Part shown: piece after piece, positions 1 to 6,294 of the stretch | Position numbering within the stretch: the first letter of the stretch is position 1 | Layout of the letters: the number at the start of each line of letters is the position of its first letter | NCBI GenBank assembly: GCA_022766795.1 | Contig: JALEPE010000061.1 | Span: forward strand, 1-11,161 | Direction of reading: 5' to 3' | Source: Helicobacter sp. | GTDB taxonomy: Bacteria > Campylobacterota > Campylobacteria > Campylobacterales > Helicobacteraceae | Length of the DNA: 11,161 nucleotides | The notes under the pieces: generated by a model | What the model saw: the letters and a program-made list of their open reading frames with translations, nothing else | Told to the model about the DNA's origin: nothing | Databases searched by the model: none | Position numbers and translations under genes: made by a program

Positions 1-137
1 ACTTGACGAATATCCACTCCACCAAGATATTTCCCATACAAAAGCCCAAAAGGGATTCCACCTACCAAATACGCAAGAGTGTAAAAGATTCCATTTAAAC
101 TTGTAAAAAAATCAAGGATTCCTGCTATTAGATACAT
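1..137 (-). CDS. plsY: PlsY, glycerol-3-phosphate acyltransferase (N-terminal part, runs off window)
   Basis: Only the first 45 codons are in the window. They read from an ATG at 137-135 down to base 3, and the remaining two bases fit a Val codon. The protein starts MYLIAGILDFFTSLNG, continues as a hydrophobic first membrane segment, and reaches YLVGGIPFGLLYGK and GVDIRQ. The GGIPFG turn followed by VDIR just before the expected GSGNIGATN is the classic start of PlsY, the inner-membrane enzyme that moves an acyl group from acyl-phosphate to glycerol-3-phosphate in phospholipid synthesis. A ribosome site AAGGTGG (149-143) overlaps the gyrB stop codon, and only 10 bp separate the two genes, so plsY is probably co-transcribed with gyrB. 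The identification rests on a short N-terminus, but that region is distinctive. Confidence 0.85.
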   Translation of the reverse strand, partial: MYLIAGILDFFTSLNGIFYTLAYLVGGIPFGLLYGKYLGGVDIRQ

Positions 138-147
138 TCAACCCACC

Positions 148-2460
148 TTAAACATCTAAGTGTTTTACATCTTTTGCGTGGGCTTGGATATACTCCCTGC
201 GCGGTTCTACCTCATCACCCATAAAGAGTGCAAAAACATCACTTGCTTCTGTCTCATCTGCAATCTCTACACGAATCAAACGTCTATTTTCTGGTGTCAT
301 CGTTGTTTCCCATAGTTGCTCGGGATTCATCTCTCCTAAACCTTTATATCTTTGGATATACGCGCCTTTTTTGCTACTCTCTTCTATTTCTTCTAGCATA
401 CTCACCGCGTCTTTACCATTTAAGAATTCTAAATTAAATTCTTTAAGTTTATTAAAAACAAAATGTGCTTCTTCAAAAAGCGGGTGTGTGAAAAGCTCGT
501 CATCAATTTTAAGATCCACCAATCCCGCGTCTGTCTGCACATACAAGTGGATTTTTTCCTCATTGGTATTTTCACTTAGAATATTAAACCCAAGCTCTGC
601 GATTCTCTCTTTAATCCTCTTACAAAGCGCATTATTATCTAAACCTATCATATCAGGATTTTCAATGAGATATTTAACAATTTCAATCAAAGCGAATCGT
701 TTTTTAAGATTCTGCAAAGTGGAGCGATAATGGGCAACAATCTTGAAAAATTCCACTAAATCTTTATTTCCGATTCCGCTAAATTCAAAATTTTCAATCC
801 CATTTTCAATCAAATATTCACTTAGAGCCTTTTCATCTTTGAGATAAATTTCTTTTTTGCCCTTTTTGAAACGATAAAGCGGCGGTTGGGCGATATACAA
901 ATATCCTGCCTCAATAATTCCTTTTAAATAGCGAAAAAAGAAAGTCATTAAAAGCGTTTGAATATGGCTACCATCTACATCAGCATCGGTCATAATAATA
1001 ATTTTATTATATCTTGCTTTTGTAATGTCAAATTCCTCTCCGATTCCACAACCTAGTGCGGTGATAAGGTTTTTAATCTCCTCACTTTTTAGAATCTTAT
1101 CCAAGCGACTTTTTTCTACATTCAAAATTTTTCCTCTTAAAGGTAAAATTGCTTGATACACTCTATCACGCCCTTGTTTAGCCGAACCTCCTGCGGAATC
1201 TCCCTCCACCAAATAAAGCTCACTAATGCTTGGATCTTTGCTTTGACAATCGGCTAATTTACCCGGAAGTGTGCCAACGCTAAAGGATTCCTTTTTGCGT
1301 GTAAGTTCTCTTGCCTTTTTTGCCGCTTCTCTACCGCGTGCAGCAAGAAGTGCTTTTTGCATAATAACTTTGGCTTCATTGGGATTTTCTTCAAAGAATT
1401 TAGCAATTTTTTCAAAACTAAGTTTTTGCACGATTGGGCGCACAAAAGAGCTTCCAAGCTTACCTTTAGTTTGTCCTACAAATTGCGGGTCAATTACTCT
1501 TACAGAAATGATTGCAACAAGTCCCTCTCTTAAATCATCTCCTGTTACTTTAGAATCTTTTTCGCGCGCATTAGCATTTTCATCAATATAATTAATGATT
1601 GCTCGGGTTAATCCCATTCTAAACCCTGCTTCGTGCGTTCCGCCATCTGTTGTATGAATATTATTAACAAAGCTTAGCACTTTTTCATCAAAACCCTCAT
1701 TATAGGCTAAAGCCACTTCTACTTCTACATTTTCATCTTTACCTTCAAAACCGATAATAGGAGAAATGAAAGGTTTTTTGTTAATATCATTAATAAATTG
1801 CGATAAACCACCCTCAAAATGATAAGTTTCGTTAAAATCATTGCGTTCATCTATAAAATGAATCGTAATTTGGCGATTCAAATAGGCAAGTTCTTTAAAT
1901 CTTTTCTTTAAAATTTCTCTGTCAAATTCTACAACTTCAAAGATTGTTTCATCGGGGATAAATTCAATCGTTGTTCCATTGCGTTTTGTTTCTCCAATGA
2001 TTTCTAAGTCATTTTGTGGAATCCCTTGTGCAAAGTCTTGGCGGTAGATTTGGTTGTGTTTATAGATTGTCATTTGCAGAGTTTTTGAGAGTGCATTTAC
2101 GACAGATACACCTACTCCGTGCAAACCTCCCGAATAAGTCTTTTGGTCAAATTTACCTCCAGCGTGAAGCACGGTTAAAGCCACCGTTGCTGCAGAAATG
2201 TTCTCTGTGGGGTGAATATCTACCGGGATTCCGCGTCCATTATCTGAAATCTTTGCTCCGCCCTCTTTAGTTAAAATCACTTCAATTTCTGTGCAATATC
2301 CTGCCATTGCTTCATCAATGCAGTTATCCACCACTTCATAAACCAAATGGTGTAATCCACTAATATTTGTGTCTCCGATATACATTCCCGGACGTTTTCT
2401 AACGGCTTCTAAGCCCTTTAGGACTTTAATACTATGTCCCGTGTATTCTAAATCTTCCAT
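148..2460 (-). CDS. gyrB: DNA gyrase subunit B
   Basis: This is the ATPase subunit of DNA gyrase (type IIA topoisomerase), which works with GyrA to introduce negative supercoils. I use the ATG at 2460, giving 770 residues starting MEDLEYTGHSIKVLKGLEAV. The GHKL ATPase domain shows EVVDN (Asn46), DNGRG (from Asp73) and GGLHGVGVS (111-119). The transducer domain has QTKGKLG (330-336) with the ATP-contacting Lys. The TOPRIM domain has EGDSAGG (from Glu419) and DADVDGSH (492-499). The C-terminal tail carries RYKGLGEMN near 704-712. The length is normal for the family without the large enterobacterial insert. It follows dnaN after 28 bp, in the dnaA-dnaN-gyrB order seen at many bacterial origins. 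Confidence 0.98.
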   Translation of the reverse strand: MEDLEYTGHSIKVLKGLEAVRKRPGMYIGDTNISGLHHLVYEVVDNCIDEAMAGYCTEIEVILTKEGGAKISDNGRGIPVDIHPTENISAATVALTVLHAGGKFDQKTYSGGLHGVGVSVVNALSKTLQMTIYKHNQIYRQDFAQGIPQNDLEIIGETKRNGTTIEFIPDETIFEVVEFDREILKKRFKELAYLNRQITIHFIDERNDFNETYHFEGGLSQFINDINKKPFISPIIGFEGKDENVEVEVALAYNEGFDEKVLSFVNNIHTTDGGTHEAGFRMGLTRAIINYIDENANAREKDSKVTGDDLREGLVAIISVRVIDPQFVGQTKGKLGSSFVRPIVQKLSFEKIAKFFEENPNEAKVIMQKALLAARGREAAKKARELTRKKESFSVGTLPGKLADCQSKDPSISELYLVEGDSAGGSAKQGRDRVYQAILPLRGKILNVEKSRLDKILKSEEIKNLITALGCGIGEEFDITKARYNKIIIMTDADVDGSHIQTLLMTFFFRYLKGIIEAGYLYIAQPPLYRFKKGKKEIYLKDEKALSEYLIENGIENFEFSGIGNKDLVEFFKIVAHYRSTLQNLKKRFALIEIVKYLIENPDMIGLDNNALCKRIKERIAELGFNILSENTNEEKIHLYVQTDAGLVDLKIDDELFTHPLFEEAHFVFNKLKEFNLEFLNGKDAVSMLEEIEESSKKGAYIQRYKGLGEMNPEQLWETTMTPENRRLIRVEIADETEASDVFALFMGDEVEPRREYIQAHAKDVKHLDV

Positions 2461-2478
2461 TCTATTTCCTAAAGTCAA
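2461..2478 (-). promoter_or_regulatory. gyrB ribosome binding site that decides the start
   Basis: The reading frame can be extended six codons upstream to a TTG at 2478. However, a clear AGGA (2470-2467 on the minus strand) sits 6 nt before the ATG at 2460 and lies inside that extension. No comparable site precedes the TTG. GyrB homologues also begin only a few residues before the HSIKVLKGLE motif, so the ATG at 2460 is the better start. Confidence 0.8.
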
Positions 2479-2488
2479 TAATTAAAAA

Positions 2489-3556
2489 TTAAATAATAAT
2501 TGGCATTACAACAGTGGAGAAATTCTCACTTTTTAGCACAAAAGGCGCGTTTTTGCCATTAAGCCCCCAAGTGAAATCTGCCGTGTCAATTTGTGTTAAA
2601 AAGTCTAAAATATGTCTTGAATTAACACCCACTTCAATTTCTTCTGTAATAGGTAATTCCATTTCCACTTGTGTTTTTGCTTCAGAATTATTTTGACTTA
2701 GGGATTCAAATAGAATCTCATTGGATTTAAAAGTAATTTTAACATCGTTTGTTACGGAGTTAATAACTTTAATACCTTCAATAATTTTTGCCTTTGGAAT
2801 CACTAATTCCGTTGCAATTTCTTTGGGTAAAATTTTTTCATAATCTGGGAATTTTCCATTAATGAGTTGTGAGAAGAAAACATAATTTTGGGATTTAATA
2901 ATAATATTTTGTTCATTGAAGAATAATTCTACTTGATCAAAGAATAGTTTTTGAATCTCTGTAATAGCTCTTTTAGGAAAAATAAGAGAAAGATTTTTAC
3001 CAGAAGGTTTATCAAATTTAATCATAGCAAGTCGTTTTGTATCTGTGGCGATGAAATTGTAAGAATATTCTTTAATATCTAAAAGCGCACCATTTAATTC
3101 GCGTCTTTGATTGTTATTGTCAATGACAGGAAAGATTTTTTTCATTGAAGTGATGAGTTCTAAAGAGTTGATTTCCAATTTTGCTAGATTTTCATATTCT
3201 GGAAACGTTGGAAACTCTTGGGCATTAAACATTGGAAGTTTAAAAGAACTTTTATTTTGTTGAATGTGTAAGTTTTCATTATTAGTATAAAGATTGACAT
3301 CACCTTCTTTTAAACGCTTGATAATATCTAAAACTTGTTTTCCATTTACTGTTGCAATTCCGTCTTCTTTGATATTTAACGCATCTGTTGTTACGCTTAA
3401 GCCTATTTCAAAATCTGTTGCTTTACAAATAAGTTGTCCATCTCTTATTTCTAGGTAAATGTGTGAGGTAATTTGACTAGAATCTTTTTTATCTAAGAAG
3501 GGTTGCAAAGATGTAAAGATATTATCCAAAACACTATTTGGAATTGTAATATTCAT
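2489..3556 (-). CDS. dnaN: DNA polymerase III beta subunit (sliding clamp)
   Basis: DnaN forms the homodimeric ring that tethers DNA polymerase III to its template and serves as a docking platform for other replication and repair proteins. The protein has 355 residues, close to the usual 360-375. It begins MNITIPNSVLDNIFTSLQPF and ends STVVMPIII, matching the conserved VVMPM-type C-terminus that forms part of the clamp-binding pocket. The middle contains ELNGALLDI and FIATDTKRLA, the latter being the conserved ATD-x-xRLA segment of domain 2, and LINGKFPDYEKILP, the conserved G-x-FPDY segment. The ATG at 3556 follows AAGGAGC at close spacing. The gene lies 173 bp downstream of dnaA, and that gap carries possible origin elements. 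It is 28 bp upstream of gyrB. Confidence 0.97.
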   Translation of the reverse strand: MNITIPNSVLDNIFTSLQPFLDKKDSSQITSHIYLEIRDGQLICKATDFEIGLSVTTDALNIKEDGIATVNGKQVLDIIKRLKEGDVNLYTNNENLHIQQNKSSFKLPMFNAQEFPTFPEYENLAKLEINSLELITSMKKIFPVIDNNNQRRELNGALLDIKEYSYNFIATDTKRLAMIKFDKPSGKNLSLIFPKRAITEIQKLFFDQVELFFNEQNIIIKSQNYVFFSQLINGKFPDYEKILPKEIATELVIPKAKIIEGIKVINSVTNDVKITFKSNEILFESLSQNNSEAKTQVEMELPITEEIEVGVNSRHILDFLTQIDTADFTWGLNGKNAPFVLKSENFSTVVMPIII

Positions 3557-3654
3557 AAAAGCTCCTTATTATCTTTTATAATTTTAGAAGTAATAGTAGG
3601 GTGGTTGAATTGTTGAATAACTACTATAAACTTCTGAATTTAGGGTGTTCTATT

Positions 3655-3727
3655 GCGCGTGAAATGAATTTTTAAATTCACATAACTTCACATTTTAGCA
3701 AAACTTTGTTTTTATTGTATTTAAAAG
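3655..3727. other. Candidate second origin element (oriC2-like) between dnaA and dnaN
   Basis: The 173-bp gap between dnaA and dnaN (3557-3729) is very AT-rich. It holds three copies of TTCAC, the core of the epsilonproteobacterial DnaA box: GTGAA on the plus strand at 3659-3663 (an inverted copy), TTCAC at 3677-3681, and TTCAC at 3687-3691. The last two are in direct orientation 10 bp apart. The first and second form an inverted pair around the perfect palindrome at 3665-3680 (7-bp arms). A long AT-rich tract follows from about 3692 into the end of dnaA, where TTTTA is repeated three times (3728-3742). This resembles the oriC2 of H. pylori, which has DnaA boxes beside an unwinding element downstream of dnaA. 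The boxes diverge outside the core, so this is a hypothesis. Confidence 0.45.
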
Positions 3728-3729
3728 TT

Positions 3730-5022
3730 TTATTTTATTTTATTTTTTATTTCTTCTACAATGGTTTGAAAATTTGGATTCTTATGCATTTCGTCTTGAA
3801 TACTTTTCATTGCTTTACTTACTGTGCTGTGGTCTTTCATTCCAAAGAAGTTTGCAAGATAGGGCATTGAATTTGGCGTGAGTGTGCGCGCTAAGTAAAT
3901 TACAATTTTACGCGCTGTTGCAATGATTTTTGAGCGACTTTTACCTTTAATATCTGAAGGTTTAATATTATAATATTTTGATACAGTTTCTACGATACTC
4001 TCTAAATCTACATTTTCTTTAGATTCTTTAATGTATTCTGTTAGAATGCTTTTTACAAATTCAAGATTAATTTCTTGGATATTTGTTACATTCATTGAAA
4101 AATTTAATTTAACCAAAACTCCTTCAATTTCGCGGATATTATCGTTAATATTTGCTGCGATGAAATTAATAATAGTATCGTTTAAATGGATTCCATCTAA
4201 TTCACATTTTGCACGGATAATATTAATTTTAGTTTCTAATTCTGGAGGTTGAATATCTGCTAAAAGTCCGGAAGTAAAACGTGTTTTTAAACGCTCTTCT
4301 AAGCCTTTCATATCTTTTGGTGGGCGGTCAGAGGTGAGAACAATTTGTTTGTTGTTTTCTTTTAATTCATTAAAAGTGTGAAAAAATTCTTCTTGAATTT
4401 GGTCTTTTCCGCTTAAAAATTGTATATCATCAATGAGGAGATAATCACAAGCCCGATATTTTTCGCGGAATCGCTCCATTGTATTATTACGAATGTGTAA
4501 CAAAAAGTCATTTAAAAATTGTTCGCTTGTAGTGTAAATCACATTTTTGCCTACTAAGGCATTTGCATTTCCAATGGCATTGAGTAAATGTGTTTTACCA
4601 AGCCCTGTATTACCATAAATCACAAGAGGATTATAGTGCGTGCCTTGATTTTGCGCCACAGCTTTTGCGACATTAAAGGCAAAGGTATTGGAATTTCCTA
4701 CGATAAAAGAAGCAAAAGTAAAGGAGGGATTAAGATTTGCTGCGCTATTTTGCTTGCGGATATTGGGTTTAGAATCTTTCTTTTTATTAGGATTAAACAC
4801 TTCAACAATCACTTCAGGTTTGATTCCATTATGGGTTTCAAAAAGATGAGCAATTTTGTCTGCATATTTTGTTTTTATCCAACTTGCAATAAAGATGTTT
4901 GGTGCATTTAGCACGATTCTATCATTACGTGAATATTTTTCATTATAGGATAATTGACTGATATAATTATCAAATTCAAAGGGTGTTAATTCATTTTTGA
5001 GTTGCAAAAGAATGGAATGCAA
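3730..5022 (-). CDS. dnaA: Chromosomal replication initiator DnaA
   Basis: DnaA is the AAA+ ATPase that binds DnaA boxes, opens the origin and loads the helicase. The protein has 430 residues, a little short for the family, mainly because domain II is short. Domain I spans about 1-70 (ELTPFEFDNYISQL, then FIASWIKTKYADKI). Domain III begins near LNPSFTFASFIVGNSN (97-112). It has Walker A GNTGLGKT (137-144), Walker B LLIDD (195-199) and an arginine-containing RLKTRF (244-249). Domain IV binds DNA with KDHSTVSKAMKSI (396-408), matching the RDHSTV-type DnaA signature with Lys in place of Arg. The start is TTG at 5022. It has AAGGA (5034-5030) 7 nt upstream, and no in-frame ATG is nearby. DnaA boxes lie directly upstream, which suggests autoregulation. 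Confidence 0.97.
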   Translation of the reverse strand: MHSILLQLKNELTPFEFDNYISQLSYNEKYSRNDRIVLNAPNIFIASWIKTKYADKIAHLFETHNGIKPEVIVEVFNPNKKKDSKPNIRKQNSAANLNPSFTFASFIVGNSNTFAFNVAKAVAQNQGTHYNPLVIYGNTGLGKTHLLNAIGNANALVGKNVIYTTSEQFLNDFLLHIRNNTMERFREKYRACDYLLIDDIQFLSGKDQIQEEFFHTFNELKENNKQIVLTSDRPPKDMKGLEERLKTRFTSGLLADIQPPELETKINIIRAKCELDGIHLNDTIINFIAANINDNIREIEGVLVKLNFSMNVTNIQEINLEFVKSILTEYIKESKENVDLESIVETVSKYYNIKPSDIKGKSRSKIIATARKIVIYLARTLTPNSMPYLANFFGMKDHSTVSKAMKSIQDEMHKNPNFQTIVEEIKNKIK

Positions 5023-5038
5023 TGATTGTTCCTTATAG
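5023..5038 (-). promoter_or_regulatory. dnaA ribosome binding site supporting the TTG start
   Basis: AAGGA at 5034-5030 on the minus strand is 7 nt from the TTG at 5022, which is good spacing, and no ATG competes in frame. The site begins only 4 nt after the palindromic DnaA-box pair (5062-5039). In the dnaA mRNA that pair could fold into a hairpin right beside the ribosome site. Confidence 0.7.
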
Positions 5039-5095
5039 AGTTATTCACAGGTGTGAATAACTTGTGAATAACTTGTGAATAACTTGTGCAATTCT
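5039..5095. repeat. DnaA-box array: one inverted and three tandem copies of an 11-bp unit
   Basis: The unit TGTGAATAACT occurs exactly three times in tandem at 5052-5062, 5063-5073 and 5074-5084. A fourth, degenerate copy (TGTGCAATTCT) follows at 5085-5095. A perfect inverted copy, AGTTATTCACA, lies at 5039-5049, separated by GG from the first direct copy, so the pair makes an 11-bp-arm palindrome. Each full unit contains the 9-mer TTATTCACA, differing from the E. coli DnaA box TTATCCACA by one base and carrying the TTCAC core reported for epsilonproteobacteria. The 11-bp period is close to one helical turn, so DnaA molecules would sit on nearly the same face of the DNA. The position immediately upstream of dnaA supports an origin role. 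Confidence 0.88.
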
Positions 5096-5115
5096 AACGC
5101 GATTCCATTTTAAAA

Positions 5116-5121
5116 ATTATA
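5116..5121 (-). promoter_or_regulatory. Candidate dnaA promoter -10 element (TATAAT)
   Basis: The minus strand reads TATAAT exactly at 5121-5116, in an A/T-rich setting. Epsilonproteobacterial sigma-70 promoters depend mainly on the -10 box and lack a fixed -35 hexamer. Transcription would start near 5109 and give a leader of about 87 nt that runs through the DnaA-box array before the TTG at 5022. DnaA bound there could block its own transcription. The hexamer match is exact, but its use is inferred. Confidence 0.5.
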
Positions 5122-5141
5122 AATTTTAAAAGTAATTTTAG

Positions 5142-5147
5142 TAGAAT
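5142..5147 (+). promoter_or_regulatory. Candidate ruvC promoter -10 element (TAGAAT)
   Basis: TAGAAT at 5142-5147 is preceded by a T-rich stretch, which suits the -10 type promoters of Helicobacter and Campylobacter. It would place the start of transcription near 5154, about 18 nt before the ruvC ATG. An alternative, TATAAA at 5118-5123, is also possible. Confidence 0.35.
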
Positions 5148-5171
5148 CGCAAAAATTTTGTTAGGAATGGT

Positions 5172-5645
5172 ATGAATATTCTAGGAATTGACCCGGGAAG
5201 TAGAAATTGCGGCTATGCTGTGATTCAATTAGAAAAAAATACAATTTCTTTGGTTGAAGCAGGACTCATTAAGATTAAAGAAAGAATCTTACAACATCAA
5301 ATTTTAGAGTTTGTGGAGGGAATTGATTTGGTATTAAAAAATCATTCCATTGATGCGGTTGCCATTGAGGATATGTTTTATGCTTATAATCCAAAAAGTG
5401 TGATAAAATTAGCACAATTTAGGGGAGCGTTGAGTCTTAAGATTCTGCAAGAGTTGGGAAATTTTGCCGAATACACACCTTTGCAAGTCAAAAAGGCTTT
5501 AACAGGCAATGGAAAAGCCCAAAAAGAACAGGTTGCCTTTATGGTAAAGCGGCTTTTAGGGATTAAAGGCGAAATCAAACCGCTAGATATTACCGATGCG
5601 ATTGCGATTGCAATCACACACGCACAGCGATTGAAATTGAATTAA
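5172..5645 (+). CDS. ruvC: Holliday junction endonuclease RuvC
   Basis: RuvC is the nuclease that resolves Holliday junctions made by RecA and moved by RuvAB. The protein is 157 residues, normal for the family. The RNase H-like fold starts with MNILGIDPGS, where Asp7 is the first metal ligand. Glu66 in VAIED is the second acidic residue. Asp139 and Asp142 in the LDITDAIAIAITH segment complete the catalytic tetrad, in the same spacing as E. coli RuvC. The ATG follows AGGA with good spacing. The gene is divergent from dnaA across the origin region and is followed by thyX after 10 bp, so it probably heads the ruvC-thyX-rnr-holA transcription unit. Confidence 0.97.
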   Translation: MNILGIDPGSRNCGYAVIQLEKNTISLVEAGLIKIKERILQHQILEFVEGIDLVLKNHSIDAVAIEDMFYAYNPKSVIKLAQFRGALSLKILQELGNFAEYTPLQVKKALTGNGKAQKEQVAFMVKRLLGIKGEIKPLDITDAIAIAITHAQRLKLN

Positions 5646-5655
5646 GGAATCACCA

Positions 5656-6294
5656 ATGCAAATTACACTTTTAAATTACACAGACTTAAAAACCTGCGCA
5701 CACGCGATTCGCACTTGTTGGCAGAGTTTTGAAAAAGGCGATGAGGGTGGCGAAAAAGACAAAGAGCTGATTCATCGTGTGGGCAATAAACTCAAACACG
5801 CTTCCACTTTGGAACATTTGTATTATACTTTTTATATTCAAGGCATTAGCCGCGCGTGTTTGCAGGAGTTAGCGCGTCATAGAATCGCCTCTTTAAGCGT
5901 GAAATCCACCCGCTATACACTAAAGGAATTAAAAGAGGAGGAATCTTTCTTGCCTTTTTGTGTGGATAATATGGAAAGGGCGAAGCATTTTTTGGTTTTT
6001 ACGAGCAATCAAGCGGTGAATGAGGCTTCCATCTTGGCGTTAGAAAACCTAAGAAAACTACTTGTATCCAATATTGGCAACGATTTAGCTAAATTTGCTA
6101 TGCCAGAATCGTATAAAACAGAACTTACTTGGAGTATTAATGCAAGAAGTCTGCAAAATTTCTTACGTCTAAGAAGTTCTAACAATGCGCTTTGGGAGAT
6201 TCGCGCTTTAGCTTTTGGGCTTTTTGAAGCTTTACCACAGGAACATCAATTTTTGTTTAGTGATTCTTTACAAAATGACGATGTAGTGCAATGA
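5656..6294 (+). CDS. thyX: Flavin-dependent thymidylate synthase ThyX
   Basis: ThyX methylates dUMP to dTMP using methylenetetrahydrofolate, NADPH and FAD. It replaces the unrelated ThyA in Helicobacter and Campylobacter. The protein is 212 residues. It carries the family signature RHR-x7-S at 74-84 (RHRIASLSVKS), followed by Arg86. It also has the conserved TLEH (His54 at its end) and ARSLQNFLRLRSSNNALWEIR near 163-183, the C-terminal substrate and FAD segment. It closely resembles the H. pylori enzyme as I remember it (for example TCWQSFE, KDKELIHRVGN, AMPESYKT). An AAGGA lies 10 nt upstream of the ATG. The TGA stop overlaps the rnr ATG as ATGA, so the two genes are probably translationally coupled. 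Confidence 0.97.
   Translation: MQITLLNYTDLKTCAHAIRTCWQSFEKGDEGGEKDKELIHRVGNKLKHASTLEHLYYTFYIQGISRACLQELARHRIASLSVKSTRYTLKELKEEESFLPFCVDNMERAKHFLVFTSNQAVNEASILALENLRKLLVSNIGNDLAKFAMPESYKTELTWSINARSLQNFLRLRSSNNALWEIRALAFGLFEALPQEHQFLFSDSLQNDDVVQ

Larger units (their letters stand above)
5039..5150. other. Probable replication origin element (oriC1-like) in the dnaA-ruvC intergenic region
   Basis: This intergenic region contains the DnaA-box array followed on the ruvC side by an AT-rich stretch at about 5107-5140, made almost entirely of A and T. DnaA boxes beside AT-rich DNA next to dnaA are the usual anatomy of a bacterial origin. Genes on both sides point outward from here (dnaA-dnaN-gyrB-plsY leftward, ruvC to rpsR rightward), as expected where leading-strand synthesis starts in both directions. 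Whether unwinding happens here or in the dnaA-dnaN gap cannot be decided from sequence alone. Confidence 0.75.

Noticed and set aside
2461..2478. A longer GyrB of 776 residues starting at a TTG at 2478
   Set aside because: The AGGA ribosome site for the ATG at 2460 lies inside this extension, and homologues start close to the ATG.
3557..3600. A dnaN promoter with TATAAA at 3580-3575 on the minus strand
   Set aside because: It would start transcription almost on top of the ribosome site (AAGGAGC at 3567-3561), leaving too short a leader to support it.
5039..5095. Tandem repeats that could suggest a CRISPR array or iteron-type plasmid origin
   Set aside because: The units are 11 bp with no spacers and each contains a DnaA box beside dnaA, so a chromosomal origin is the simpler reading.
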